A stretch of 64,000 bases of DNA from a virus. Shown one piece after another: positions 39,568 to 49,729 of this stretch. The notes under the pieces are model-generated. The model was not told the DNA's origin and made no database searches. It saw only the letters and a list, made by a program, of their open reading frames with translations. Position 1 is the first letter of the stretch, and the number at the start of each line of letters is the position of its first letter. Both the position numbers and the translations under genes were made by a program. The stretch is from positions 25,836 through 89,835 of IMG/VR virus record IMGVR_UViG_3300031957_002677; one strand, given 5' to 3'.

Positions 39568-42378
39568 TTAGTACCCTGATCCACCACTTCCACCACTACT
39601 GTATCCAGAACTTCCTCCACTAGATGGTGGTGGTGTTGGTGTTGATATGATTGTAGGAGTTTGTGTCGGTGTTGATTGTTCCACTACAACACTTTCATCA
39701 GAAGAAACTTCTGTTTCATCAACTGGAACAGTTGGTTCTGCAATATAAACCTTTGAAGTTTGATTTGAATATGGATCTCTCAAACTTTCTTCTGGTGTAT
39801 CGTAAATATATGCATGTTTCGTTGGAGTGTGAAATCTTCCAACCATTTTTCTTCCTTCATGTTTATGGTATGGTCCATAGTATGGTTGACCATTTACATA
39901 ACCTATAATTAATCTACCAATACAATCATCGACGGAAATAATTCTGTCTCCAGAAAGAATTCTCGCATTTGCGTCAGGATCTTCATCTTCAGTCCTAACT
40001 TTAAATATCGGTAAGATTTTAGCATTAATTCCAGTCACTGATTTAATGTAAATTTCTGGATAAGAACTATATGTTGACCCAGGATCTTGAATTGTAACAT
40101 CAGTCAATTGACCAATATCATTAAATGTTGGAATCAATCGAAGACCTGTATCACCTTCAACTACAATGACATCACCTTGTTGATAATTATATCCAGGATT
40201 GTAAATATACACTCCATCTAATATAATATCTGCTTTTTCTCCACCACTATTAGGTCTATTATCACGTGGTTCTTTTATAAGTCTCCATTCTTCACCATCC
40301 CAAATTGCTCTATCACCAGTTCTAACATCCTCACCAACAAATCCTTCCCAGTTACCAGTACCATTTGTAATATTAGTATATGGGGAATTGATTTCAGGAT
40401 CTACAGGTGCAGTTCTAGTGAAATCTGCAGGACCTTGTTCATCTTCAAATGTATTTGGGGGAGTTGGAACTGTAATTGTCCCACCATTACACATTGGAAG
40501 TGGAGTTGTTGGTCCTTGACCAGTAAGAACTTGAATTACATTTCCACTTGGATCAAATACTTGAGCTTCTGTATCTACTGGCATAGCAATAGTAGGACAA
40601 TTATCATATCCGTCTTCTTTATAAGGTATCTCAACTACATCATTGGGTTTTTTAACTTCCCATTTACCATTTTCATCTCTAATAATTGATTCTTCTGGTT
40701 TACTGATATTTGTAGAACCATCTGGTGTATCTAGATAACCAGAACCAGGTTGAACTACAACAGCACCAACAACTTGAATGTCATCTCCTTCTTTTAAACT
40801 TGTATCTGAATTTGTTCCATCACTAGTAATAAGTTCAATTTTATATCCACCACCATTTCCACAACCATCCGTAACACTAAGGGTTGGTGTGTATGAATAC
40901 CCACTACCGAAACTGGAGAAATCAACACCCATGATTTGTCCAGCAGACATTATCAGATTACCAGCAAGACCAGATCCACCTCCACCACTGAAGGAAAGAC
41001 CTGGAGGACCACAAGGTAGTTGATCAGTGTTACATCCTCCACCAGCACCTCCTCCTCCACCACCGAGAGCATTATCAACTCCCTGTGAGATATCTTTCAT
41101 AATATTTGCAATTCCATCAGACACATCTGCCGATAGACTAGAACCGTTCCAGAAACTCCACTGATCTTTATACTCACAATCTGGAGTAGCATCACATTTT
41201 AAGAAATTGAGAAGACCTTGAATAATTTCAAGAACAGAAAATGCTTGGTCTACAATAGCAGATCCCGAGTCAACTAATCCAGCAATACCACTTATCGCAC
41301 CATCAACAGCATCAGTGATCTCACCTAGAATATTTCCAATCATATCACCGACCATCTTTTCGGCAGCACATAATGGTGCCGTCACATAACTATCAACCAA
41401 CTGCTCAAACAAATCCTTTGCCATCTGAAAGAGTGTACCCATAATTTTTTGGAATACACAGGCAAGTGTGTCGGTCGTAGTCGAAGCACCAGCAGAAAAT
41501 GCTTGTCTCAAACTTGGTGGTAACAATTCTCCAACATCTTTAAGACCAGCATTGATTTTATTGAGGATAAATCCTCTCATCTTACCAACAATCATCTTAA
41601 AGAGACTTGCAACTGCACCAGCAACTTGATTTGTAATGTTCGATGCAGTTGCTAAGATGCTGTTAATTGTGTTCTGTGCTGTTGATTTGAACAGTTTTAG
41701 TTTTTGGATAGTGGCAAGAGCTCTTTGGATAAATCCTTGAATACCTTTTATTGGTCCAGAACCACCTTCACACTCAATATTTCTTTTTCTTGGTGATACC
41801 TCACTACCATCCACTGATTGTATAGGATCTGCGGAGGTTATTTCACTAGGATCTGCACTTTTTGATTCGATAGCAGGCAATGTATCACTTGCAGTGCCAG
41901 AAAGTATATCTTCTTCTTTTATCGGTTTTGGTCCAGTTAGACCATTCATACCAGTTCTACCAATATATCCTTCTGGTGGATCTCCACCAAAAAGTGAAGT
42001 ATCTGGATTATTGGGGAGAGAACCTAAAATAACTGGTTGTCTACCTTCAGCACCATCCCAAAACCATCCTGTAACCCAGGATCCTTGAGATAAGACGACA
42101 GTCTCAGAATAACAACCATGACCAGAACCTGCAGTTACAGGGACAATGACATCTGCCATATCCAGTTGTTGATCTGGGACAATTTTGACCTCAGAATCTC
42201 TACTGAATATTCTAACACGATATCGTTTTCCATGACCTTTTGCAGCACCTTTTGGGTGGTTTGGCGTAAGTTCATTATCAAGCCAGGTAGACTCATCAAC
42301 TACTTGACCAGTCCACCAATACATTACATTTTTTTCAACACCTGTCCTGTTATACTGACTTGTTATTCTTCTGGCCAT
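39568..42378 (-). CDS. gp5-like baseplate hub protein (936 aa)
   Basis: The N-terminal about 130 residues (YWWTGQVVDESTWLDNELTP, then GKRYRVRIFSRDSEVKIVPD) resemble the OB-fold of T4 gp5, followed by GCYSETVVLSQGSWVTGWFW. The centre (about 220-400) is helical with Ala/Gly-rich heptads. The later part has Gly-rich and calcium-like loops, and the C-terminus is a Pro/Thr/Ser/Gly low-complexity tail (TPPPSSGGSSGYSSGG). No lysozyme domain is visible, unlike T4 gp5; wall-degrading domains appear in the two large genes upstream instead. Confidence 0.75.
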   Translation of the reverse strand: MARRITSQYNRTGVEKNVMYWWTGQVVDESTWLDNELTPNHPKGAAKGHGKRYRVRIFSRDSEVKIVPDQQLDMADVIVPVTAGSGHGCYSETVVLSQGSWVTGWFWDGAEGRQPVILGSLPNNPDTSLFGGDPPEGYIGRTGMNGLTGPKPIKEEDILSGTASDTLPAIESKSADPSEITSADPIQSVDGSEVSPRKRNIECEGGSGPIKGIQGFIQRALATIQKLKLFKSTAQNTINSILATASNITNQVAGAVASLFKMIVGKMRGFILNKINAGLKDVGELLPPSLRQAFSAGASTTTDTLACVFQKIMGTLFQMAKDLFEQLVDSYVTAPLCAAEKMVGDMIGNILGEITDAVDGAISGIAGLVDSGSAIVDQAFSVLEIIQGLLNFLKCDATPDCEYKDQWSFWNGSSLSADVSDGIANIMKDISQGVDNALGGGGGGAGGGCNTDQLPCGPPGLSFSGGGGSGLAGNLIMSAGQIMGVDFSSFGSGYSYTPTLSVTDGCGNGGGYKIELITSDGTNSDTSLKEGDDIQVVGAVVVQPGSGYLDTPDGSTNISKPEESIIRDENGKWEVKKPNDVVEIPYKEDGYDNCPTIAMPVDTEAQVFDPSGNVIQVLTGQGPTTPLPMCNGGTITVPTPPNTFEDEQGPADFTRTAPVDPEINSPYTNITNGTGNWEGFVGEDVRTGDRAIWDGEEWRLIKEPRDNRPNSGGEKADIILDGVYIYNPGYNYQQGDVIVVEGDTGLRLIPTFNDIGQLTDVTIQDPGSTYSSYPEIYIKSVTGINAKILPIFKVRTEDEDPDANARILSGDRIISVDDCIGRLIIGYVNGQPYYGPYHKHEGRKMVGRFHTPTKHAYIYDTPEESLRDPYSNQTSKVYIAEPTVPVDETEVSSDESVVVEQSTPTQTPTIISTPTPPPSSGGSSGYSSGGSGGSGY

Positions 42379-42385
42379 TGCTTAT

Positions 42386-42613
42386 TCAGTCCTCATAAAC
42401 CAAACATTCGGGTTCTGAAGGATTTTGGTCGCAGAAAAGTTCTAGATATGTGGGATCATGATGATCTCCTGCTTCAATCTCTTTCTTATGGTGCTCTACA
42501 TACTCTTCCAACTCATGCAACTCACCTTCAATGTGACGACGTTGATTGGGAGAGATCATAGGATTATCAAGAATCTCTTTGTCCTTTTCAATATGTTGCT
42601 CGATACTGTCCAT
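42386..42613 (-). CDS. Small acidic protein between gp5-like and gp27-like (75 aa)
   Basis: The product begins MDSIEQHIEKDKEILDNPMI and forms two predicted helices (HIEGELHELEEYVEHHKKEI), ending with an acidic Cys/Pro tail (CDQNPSEPECLVYED). Similar small genes occupy this slot in related cyanophages, from memory. It could be an assembly chaperone for the hub, since it is helical, acidic and translated between the two hub genes. This is inference. Confidence 0.6.
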   Translation of the reverse strand: MDSIEQHIEKDKEILDNPMISPNQRRHIEGELHELEEYVEHHKKEIEAGDHHDPTYLELFCDQNPSEPECLVYED

Positions 42614-42614
42614 T

Positions 42615-43919
42615 TTACTCCTCTTCTACTATTGAGTCTCTGATCATATTTAGCTTAGTATAACAACCTTCTGGACATATTAAATGTGCCACGTCTGCTA
42701 CTAAGTATTTTCCAGATTTTTTCTTTGAAATTTTCTTTGAAGTTTGTTCGGCAGAAATTTCTGGAAAGTCGCAGTATATTACATCACCAGGAAAAATGCC
42801 AAAATCACCGTATAATTTAATATTTACAGTATACAACCTAGACTGATAATATCTTTTTATTGCTAATTGGGGAATCGTATCATGATCAAATGTAGGTTCT
42901 TGTGCAAATGGAAGTTGTGCATCTAAGTCTTCTCCAGGTGGGTGGACACCAGTATTACGAATTTGATTTATAACTCTACTAGATTTTGTTGGAAGTTGTA
43001 AGTGATCTCCAACTACTGGTTTTACATCCTTTAGATTATTGTCTCCCAAATAAAGTGAATCACTATTATGGTTATTTTGTGCATATGTATGATAATTTGG
43101 ATCTAGTGTCCTCATCTTATCGTTTTGCAATGCACCATATCTTAAACTATCAAGAACATTCATAGTGTTACTAAATTCGACATTTAATATTTTATTACTA
43201 TATCCTGGAGGAAGTCTTGGAGTTTCATTCAATATCATTCTCCTCTTAGGTTCCTGACTAAACATAACATCAATAGATCTAAAGTTTAGTCCATTATAAG
43301 TATCAAAAAGAAGATATCCTGCTGACGTTGGAAACTTTTCTGGTTGTGCTTTTGGGCATAATGTTGTAACAAAATCAAAAGGTCTTTCAGTACATCCTTT
43401 TATTGGCAGTTCTGTCACTGTTGAATCAACAAATACAGGTCGTTCAGTTATAGTAGAAAGAACTTCATTGGCAGTAGCACTTATTTTTTGATCAAATCTT
43501 TTAACGACAAAATTTTCCTCCAATTCATTCTTTATATAATCATTCAAACACATTTCAATCTTAAAGTTTTCTTTCATAGTGTTCGTCATTGACGTTTTCA
43601 CTTCTGATATTGTAAATACTCTTCCTTCAATAAATTCTAATTTTTGTTTTCTTTCATCTTCAATTACAAGTTCAACCTTTTCACCAGCAGTTAGATTAAA
43701 TGACTCTGTTTCTTCAATAGATTTAGTTTTCTTTTCTTCCTGTCTTATACCACTATCAAACATTTCAAATGTTGCACGAACAGAATGATCGTAGATGCTT
43801 TGAAATATTAGAACATGTGAAAAAGCACCCTCTCCAAGCAAACTAAGATCCTTTCCATAGTTTGAGTGAAGTTTAAACTTCGTTATATTATGTACTTCTA
43901 GTGCTTTGTTTGTTGTCAT
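42615..43919 (-). CDS. gp27-like baseplate hub subunit (434 aa)
   Basis: The 434-residue protein begins MTTNKALEVHNITKFKLHSN and has the position, length and beta-rich composition expected of gp27, the trimeric hub platform above gp5. The N-terminal domain includes LIFQSIYDHSVRATFEMFDS, and the late part contains KYLVADVAHLICPEGCYTKL, the typical C-terminal hub strand. It is one base from the amidase-domain protein and 1 base from the small acidic protein. The assignment rests on context and overall pattern more than on a catalytic motif. Confidence 0.65.
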   Translation of the reverse strand: MTTNKALEVHNITKFKLHSNYGKDLSLLGEGAFSHVLIFQSIYDHSVRATFEMFDSGIRQEEKKTKSIEETESFNLTAGEKVELVIEDERKQKLEFIEGRVFTISEVKTSMTNTMKENFKIEMCLNDYIKNELEENFVVKRFDQKISATANEVLSTITERPVFVDSTVTELPIKGCTERPFDFVTTLCPKAQPEKFPTSAGYLLFDTYNGLNFRSIDVMFSQEPKRRMILNETPRLPPGYSNKILNVEFSNTMNVLDSLRYGALQNDKMRTLDPNYHTYAQNNHNSDSLYLGDNNLKDVKPVVGDHLQLPTKSSRVINQIRNTGVHPPGEDLDAQLPFAQEPTFDHDTIPQLAIKRYYQSRLYTVNIKLYGDFGIFPGDVIYCDFPEISAEQTSKKISKKKSGKYLVADVAHLICPEGCYTKLNMIRDSIVEEE

Positions 43920-46900
43920 TTACGAATAGAATTTACTTCCAGATGAACTTGCCATTTGTTGCTCATCACGATTACCAGTAGCAATTATATATGGTTGATT
44001 TAGTATAATTGTTTTACTACCTTCCTGTTCATAACTTGCTTGATCTCGTAAAGCAGTATCCCTATTTAGTTGCTCAGGTCTCATAATAGTAGAAGATGGA
44101 CCTACTGATGACAAGCTACTTCTTGCTCCAGCAAAAACATCAGTAAATCCAGAAGTTCCTCTTAGATCTGAAAAATCTATGCCTGCTAAAGGTGATTTTT
44201 CTAACTGCTTTGATGTATCCGTTGTTGTTATTTTTTCTTCTTTTCGTTTCGCATCTTGGGCATCCAAAGCAGCATTCTGTTCTTGTAAAGAAGCTGCTCT
44301 TTTTCCAGGAAGACCTGCACCTTTCTTAGTCCTTCCTTTTTCATTTATAATTTGATCGGATACCAACTTTGGATAATTTCTTTCAAGGTATGTTCTAATT
44401 TTTACTATACCTTTTATTTGTCCATTTTTGTCTTTAAATTCCTTAGCACCAGGATATAAGAATAACTTGTCATAAGGTGTTCCTCCAAACATTGTCCCTC
44501 TAACATAATTTCCAACTCCTGTCATATTATATGCTTCTCCACTACCTGCAGGAGTGGTATTGAGCCACTTTTCTAATCCAGATGCATTTGGAATGTTTCT
44601 ATTACCTGCTCCTGCAGGTGCCGTTGCTTCTGGACCTTCAGCATCACTATTTCCTCTTTTACTTTCTTCTTCCTTAAAGTTTTTAAAATGTTTCTTGATC
44701 ATGTCACGGGCAACACTACCTCCAGTACCCATTTTTGCACCTTCGGTAACATTCAATAAGTCCCATCTTGCTACAGATCCACCCCACATGCTTGGACCAT
44801 AGTTATCTGGACTTCCATCTCCATTCTTGTCTAGGTGGCCACTCAATCCTCTTGGATCTTTACCAGAACCTGCCTCAGCATGAGTCCAAACATTTTTATC
44901 AATATCACCTTCACTCCATCCCCATTTGATTGCAAGTCTTGCTGCTTCTGCAGTCATTGCATTTAATTGTTCATGAGTGACTGGGTATGATCCAAATCTA
45001 TCCCAATCCACACCTTCTCCACCCATAGCAGCAAGTGATAGTCCTATTGAATCATAGTTCTTTCCTTCAGTGTGTTTTCCAGTAACATCATAGTCCTTAT
45101 TTCTATGAATACTACCATCACCAGCAAAAATAGAATGGTATCCATAACTTGCACTAGTATCATTATAAGTTCCACCAGTCCAATGCAGATAAATTTGTGT
45201 GGACTTACCTCTTGTTTTACCTGGACTAAAGTTTGGATCACCAAATGGCACTTTGGTAATTGATCCATTTCCAGAAGGAATTGAACGTTTACCACCACCT
45301 GATGTTACAGTCGGTTTCGATCCACCACTCCTACTTTCGTCACCCTCAGAATCACTATTTCCTCTCCCATCATTATTTTGAGTTTTAACATAAGTTGTTG
45401 AACCTTCACCCATTTTATCTGATTCTGAGAAGAATGCTTTTCTTAAAACATCAAACTTTTTAAGTAGATTCATCTCTAAAGGATTTAATAGAGTAGCCCA
45501 ACCACCAAGTCTTATCTTACCAAGGTTTGAAAAAGGAACCCATGATAAATCAAGTTCTGGTCCATCTTGCTTTTGGATATTGGTAATACCTTTCAGCATC
45601 CACTCAGAAAATAATTTAGCACCATCTACAATTTTTAAAATATCTTTTTTCAGTCTATTACCAACCGCAGATGCACCACCACCACGTATTAGTTCATACA
45701 TCAGATCACCGACATATTCACCAGCAAGTGTTCCAATGAGTGTTCCTAAGAATGGAATTGGGATAAATGATCCAAGGAAACCACCAAGTGCAGAACCACC
45801 TACCTTGAACAATGCTCTATCAAGTTTACCATCTTCCATATAGGAAGCAATACCAACCATAAGTGGACCTATAATTGGTAATCTACCTAGAGGTCCAGAA
45901 CCAATTCTGGCAAATTTACTTGCAAGTCTTGCTCCTGTTCTATTCAAACCAAGTCTTGCACCACGACCCATAATTCTGGTCTGAAGACGACTTCCAGATC
46001 TTCCAAGTCCTCTTCTGAAAACACCACCCATTCTTCCAGATGCTGCTCTTCCTCCAGTACCTGATGAAAGACCAGGACCTGCAGGTTTAACTGTCGTCAT
46101 ACGACCCTTATTTTTTCTTATCAACCTTTCTACACTTGTCTTTGCTGATCGTGAAGCTTGAGTTGGAGTCTGACCAGATTTTATAGCATCATCATATGAA
46201 TTCTGAAATTGTCTAGCAGCATCATTGCCATACTTTCTCTCAAATAATTTTGCCTGCCGATTACGATTCATATACTCTGCAGTCTTATTATTTCCAGTAC
46301 CAAAACCTTTCTTTGATGTTGGTATTGGTTTTCCATTAGGTAATGTTTTAGGTTTTCCTCCAGGAGTCATACCTCCACCAGCAGAAATAGGAACACCTGA
46401 CATTGCCAAGATCATTGCAATGTTGATAAATTTATTAAAACTTCCTAAGAATTTGTTATATTCTTTTCCAGCATCCTCACCACCAACACCTTCAATCTCT
46501 TTTCCTATTGCATCAGTAATGTTATAAGCACCATCAACTAGAGATATAATTCCGTCTAGAACTTTTCCTCCTAGAGTTATAACAAATTCTGTAGCAGCAG
46601 CAAGACCTTTTACAATATTAAATACTGTCTCTCTATTCTCAAATAAAAATATTAATATCTTTCCAGCAATGATACTGAATATAAAGTTTTGGATGGCACC
46701 AATAATTCCACCACTGGGAAGAATTTTTGAAAGTGCTGGTCCACCAAGTCCAGCGCCAATTTTAGATTTACTTTCTAGTTTTGTCTCTTTAGACTGTCTT
46801 CGTTCTTTTTCAAATAATTTTTTCTTATTATTTACATCTTTCTTCTCTTCTTTTATTGACTTACCAAGTAACTTTCTAATCTCAAGAACTTCTTTATCAA

Positions 46901-47162
46901 TACGTTCGAGTGTTCCTGGACCAGACTTTGATGGTCCAGATACTGTTGTATTATTTCTTGCTGGAATAGTTGATGCTGGTATAAGTACAGACTTTGGTCT
47001 TATTACAACCCCACCACTTTTTCCCTGTTCTTGACCTTGGGTTGGACGTTTGATAAGTTGAGATTGTTTTTTATTTTTACCACCAAATGCTTTTTTTGCA
47101 GCACCTTTTGCTAGTTGACCACCAACTGCTCTTGTGATTGAACCTCCCAGTAGTCCAATCAT
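43920..47162 (-). CDS. Large hub-associated protein with N-acetylmuramoyl-L-alanine amidase domain (1080 aa)
   Basis: The N-terminal about 150 residues are basic and helical. Two or three Ala/Gly/Ile-rich hydrophobic stretches follow (about 150-290 and 440-500). At about 650-800 an amidase_2/PGRP fold is visible: STQIYLHWTGGTYND (first zinc His), YGYHSIFAGDGSIHRNKDYD, GLSLAAMGGEG, then TEAARLAIKWGW and WTHAEAG for further ligands. It should cut peptidoglycan stem peptides during DNA injection. The C-terminal region carries AGIDFSDLRGTSGFTDVF, almost identical to a segment in the gene upstream. Alternative role: tape-measure-like or gp29-type hub protein. Confidence 0.75.
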   Translation of the reverse strand: MIGLLGGSITRAVGGQLAKGAAKKAFGGKNKKQSQLIKRPTQGQEQGKSGGVVIRPKSVLIPASTIPARNNTTVSGPSKSGPGTLERIDKEVLEIRKLLGKSIKEEKKDVNNKKKLFEKERRQSKETKLESKSKIGAGLGGPALSKILPSGGIIGAIQNFIFSIIAGKILIFLFENRETVFNIVKGLAAATEFVITLGGKVLDGIISLVDGAYNITDAIGKEIEGVGGEDAGKEYNKFLGSFNKFINIAMILAMSGVPISAGGGMTPGGKPKTLPNGKPIPTSKKGFGTGNNKTAEYMNRNRQAKLFERKYGNDAARQFQNSYDDAIKSGQTPTQASRSAKTSVERLIRKNKGRMTTVKPAGPGLSSGTGGRAASGRMGGVFRRGLGRSGSRLQTRIMGRGARLGLNRTGARLASKFARIGSGPLGRLPIIGPLMVGIASYMEDGKLDRALFKVGGSALGGFLGSFIPIPFLGTLIGTLAGEYVGDLMYELIRGGGASAVGNRLKKDILKIVDGAKLFSEWMLKGITNIQKQDGPELDLSWVPFSNLGKIRLGGWATLLNPLEMNLLKKFDVLRKAFFSESDKMGEGSTTYVKTQNNDGRGNSDSEGDESRSGGSKPTVTSGGGKRSIPSGNGSITKVPFGDPNFSPGKTRGKSTQIYLHWTGGTYNDTSASYGYHSIFAGDGSIHRNKDYDVTGKHTEGKNYDSIGLSLAAMGGEGVDWDRFGSYPVTHEQLNAMTAEAARLAIKWGWSEGDIDKNVWTHAEAGSGKDPRGLSGHLDKNGDGSPDNYGPSMWGGSVARWDLLNVTEGAKMGTGGSVARDMIKKHFKNFKEEESKRGNSDAEGPEATAPAGAGNRNIPNASGLEKWLNTTPAGSGEAYNMTGVGNYVRGTMFGGTPYDKLFLYPGAKEFKDKNGQIKGIVKIRTYLERNYPKLVSDQIINEKGRTKKGAGLPGKRAASLQEQNAALDAQDAKRKEEKITTTDTSKQLEKSPLAGIDFSDLRGTSGFTDVFAGARSSLSSVGPSSTIMRPEQLNRDTALRDQASYEQEGSKTIILNQPYIIATGNRDEQQMASSSGSKFYS

Positions 47163-49558
47163 TCTCCATCACCCCCAAGAGTGTTTAGAAGAACGATTTC
47201 TCTCACATTTATCGACTCTTTGCATCCTGAAATTGTTGGAAATTCTGGATCATGTGGTGAGTTTGTGGGATTTGGAGATGGTGGTCCAAATGCCGATGTA
47301 ATTGGATCAAGATTTATAGTTTCAACTGAATTTAGAGGTTGAGGTTTTAATTGCTCGATTGGAGAAAGTTGCTCCAAAGGAAATGGGATGATTTGTTGTC
47401 TAGTATCTAAGATAGAAAGGTTATTATTATTATTTTGAATTGACGTACTTGATGAATTATTTGGGGTAAACGTTGGTTCTACTGTTCCTAAACTCTGTCT
47501 TGCTCCAGCAAAAACATCACTAAATGCAGAAGTTCCTCTTAGATCTGAAAAATCTATACCTGATATATTTAAATTAGTTCTGACACCCGATTCCTGATAA
47601 CTGGAGGCAGATTTACCAGTTACAGTATTTGAAACAGTTCCTTGAGATGTTGCTGATCTTGAATCCTTAGCATCTGCCCATCCAAATCCATCAAATATCA
47701 TAATTTTATTGCCAGATCCAGGCTTATTTTTCACAAGATCACCAGTTTTATATCCTCTAGTATTATCCTTTTCTTGATTATAATTTGGAATCTTATCGAG
47801 ATTAGGAAGAGAATAACCACCATAACTTCTCAGTCCATCAAAAGAGAGTGTATAGTTTGAAATCGTTTCATCTTTAATTGGACCCAATGGAGAATTATTC
47901 TTTGCCATATGGATAGTAAATCCACTACTTCCAGTTCCTAGATAATTTTTAGTAGCAACACTAAAATCTAGCATATGGTTATCGGAATGTCCTGCAACTC
48001 CAGGACCAACATCATTAACACGTACAACTGCCTTTTTGTCACCTTTGGTGACAACAACCTGGAATGGTTGTTTTAATGTTCTGCCTCCAGGGAAATTCTT
48101 TGCAGGAACTGTCATGTCTTTGGGAAGGAGTTTTAATAATGGTGGAAATGCTGCAGCAGAAAATACTTCAGGTCTATATCCTTCACCAGTAGAAGTAGCA
48201 GGTAGTCCATCAGCAGTTTTATATCCACTAGCATTTATTCCACCAAGTGATGGATCATAATAACTTGTCTTAGCATCAGACGCAATAACACTACCACCAC
48301 CTTGTGCATATGTGGTTCCACTCACTATTTTTGGTTTATTTGTACCACCACCAGCAGCATTGATAGATTCCATAAAATCACTACCAAACTTATCAACAGC
48401 ACCACGACTCATTACAAACTCACCTGGAGTGAGCATGGCAGGAACAGTGTCAGTTCCACGAGCCATACCACCACCAGAAAATCCTTCTCGTTCATTCAAA
48501 GAAGGTAGTAGACCTCTAGTAAATGTTTCCATAATACTACCAGGTTTTGATAGTTCATCTACTTGCTGCTTTGGAGTAGCATCAGTCAGACCTTTATCTT
48601 CTAGTTGCTGTTCAGTGCTATCCTTAGCCCTGAATGCTAAAGCACCAGCACCGATGGCAGTGGCAACCGCAGCAGCTGCAAGCGGATTCTTTGCTGCAAA
48701 TCTTATTAATGCAGGTATTGCTCTTCGTACTAAGAACGCAGTAAGTCTTGCCATTCCACTTACTACGGTTCTAATAAAATTACCCAATGGTGTAGCAAAC
48801 AATACAAATGCTGCAGTAAGTGCTGGCCACCAATCCTTCAAGAATCTACCAAGAGTATCAAGTTTTTTCTTATTCTTTGGATCTGACATCCAATCAATGA
48901 TCTTGATAAGAATTCTGCCCATAACCACATTCTTGATCCAATTAAATATTGCATCAAATATACTCAATTGAGGTAAAGCACCTTTTAATTTTTTAAGGAA
49001 ACCTTTTCCTTTCTTATCTTTTTCTAAAGAATCTTCTTTTGCTTTTCTTTTTTGCTTCTGAAGGTTCTTTCTTTCAATATCTCTGATACTCTTAGTTACA
49101 TTAAGTCTTTCCTTAATAAGACCTTTTATTGCAATAATATTCTTCAAGATACTTTCAAGAAGTCCTTGCGATTTATCTGCTTTTAATATATTTTGCTTCT
49201 GCTCAGTCTTAGATTCTTCTGCAGGTTCTTCTGCAGGTTTCTGATATGGAACAAGAGCAGAAGATGGACGTGCCTTTGCTCCAGATAATTTTGCTTTAGG
49301 TTTAAAAGAACTCTTGGATATTTTTGCTGTTTTTGCTCTGAACTTTGGATCTGCTGCTTTTCTTTTCTTTCTTACTGCTATAATTTCCTTTCTAAGAGCA
49401 GCACTACGTTCATCACCACTTCCTTTTGTCTGGAATTCAATAGTTGCTGCTGCCTCCATCAAGGCACTAAGATAATCTTCCTCACCAGAGAGGTTATCTA
49501 GGTCTACACCCATCTCTAAGAGTATTTCTAGTGGATCGGTAGTAGTCCTAGATGCCAT
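47159..49558 (-). CDS. Large virion protein with RlpA-like double-psi barrel (799 aa)
   Basis: The N-terminus (MASRTTTDPLEILLEMGVDL) precedes a long basic helical region with a hydrophobic pair (about 220-310). At about 365-395 is GGGMARGTDTVPAMLTPGEF, a linker motif frequent in phage tail proteins. At about 470-560 FQVVVTKGDKKAVVRVNDVG with PG and SDNHMLDFS resembles the RlpA/expansin double-psi barrel, a peptidoglycan-acting fold. The segment SGIDFSDLRGTSAFSDVF (about 670) is shared with the amidase protein. Its start overlaps the gp51 stop region, and its stop overlaps the amidase protein start. Confidence 0.7.
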   Translation of the reverse strand: MASRTTTDPLEILLEMGVDLDNLSGEEDYLSALMEAAATIEFQTKGSGDERSAALRKEIIAVRKKRKAADPKFRAKTAKISKSSFKPKAKLSGAKARPSSALVPYQKPAEEPAEESKTEQKQNILKADKSQGLLESILKNIIAIKGLIKERLNVTKSIRDIERKNLQKQKRKAKEDSLEKDKKGKGFLKKLKGALPQLSIFDAIFNWIKNVVMGRILIKIIDWMSDPKNKKKLDTLGRFLKDWWPALTAAFVLFATPLGNFIRTVVSGMARLTAFLVRRAIPALIRFAAKNPLAAAAVATAIGAGALAFRAKDSTEQQLEDKGLTDATPKQQVDELSKPGSIMETFTRGLLPSLNEREGFSGGGMARGTDTVPAMLTPGEFVMSRGAVDKFGSDFMESINAAGGGTNKPKIVSGTTYAQGGGSVIASDAKTSYYDPSLGGINASGYKTADGLPATSTGEGYRPEVFSAAAFPPLLKLLPKDMTVPAKNFPGGRTLKQPFQVVVTKGDKKAVVRVNDVGPGVAGHSDNHMLDFSVATKNYLGTGSSGFTIHMAKNNSPLGPIKDETISNYTLSFDGLRSYGGYSLPNLDKIPNYNQEKDNTRGYKTGDLVKNKPGSGNKIMIFDGFGWADAKDSRSATSQGTVSNTVTGKSASSYQESGVRTNLNISGIDFSDLRGTSAFSDVFAGARQSLGTVEPTFTPNNSSSTSIQNNNNNLSILDTRQQIIPFPLEQLSPIEQLKPQPLNSVETINLDPITSAFGPPSPNPTNSPHDPEFPTISGCKESINVREIVLLNTLGGDGE

Positions 49559-49727
49559 TTGCTGTCTGCTGTTTTAACTTCTCTTCATCAAGATGTTGTT
49601 GAAGAAGCATAACATAGATGTCACGTTCGATCGGAATCATATTCTCGATCTCTGTTAATGAGTATTTATGGTACTGCATCAAGGCAAAATTGAGACGGAA
49701 ATAATTCTCAAGATCCATATGGATCAT
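49548..49727 (-). CDS. 51: Baseplate hub assembly catalyst gp51
   Basis: A small frame from ATG 49727 (or ATG 49718, three codons in) to TAG 49548-49550 encodes about 59 residues. It contains NYFRLNFALMQYHKYSLTEI then ENMIPIERDIYVMLLQQHLD. The YSxxEIExMxPxERDIYxxLL pattern is the gp51 signature in T4-like phages, and the place between gp26 and the large tail proteins fits. gp51 acts catalytically in hub assembly and is not a virion component in T4. The start follows the gp26 stop by 2 bases. The 3' end overlaps the next gene by 11 bases. Confidence 0.75.
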   Translation of the reverse strand: MIHMDLENYFRLNFALMQYHKYSLTEIENMIPIERDIYVMLLQQHLDEEKLKQQTANGI

Positions 49728-49729
49728 GC

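Noticed and set aside
39568-42378. Lysozyme domain in the gp5-like protein
   Set aside because: I could not see the catalytic pattern of T4 gp5 lysozyme; the centre is Ala/Gly-rich helical and the rest Gly/Pro-rich.
48312-48971. Long + strand open frame (about 219 codons) opposite the RlpA-like gene
   Set aside because: It lies entirely antisense to a gene with recognisable domains, starts without a ribosome site, and its composition is that of a reversed Gly/Ala/Ser-rich coding sequence.
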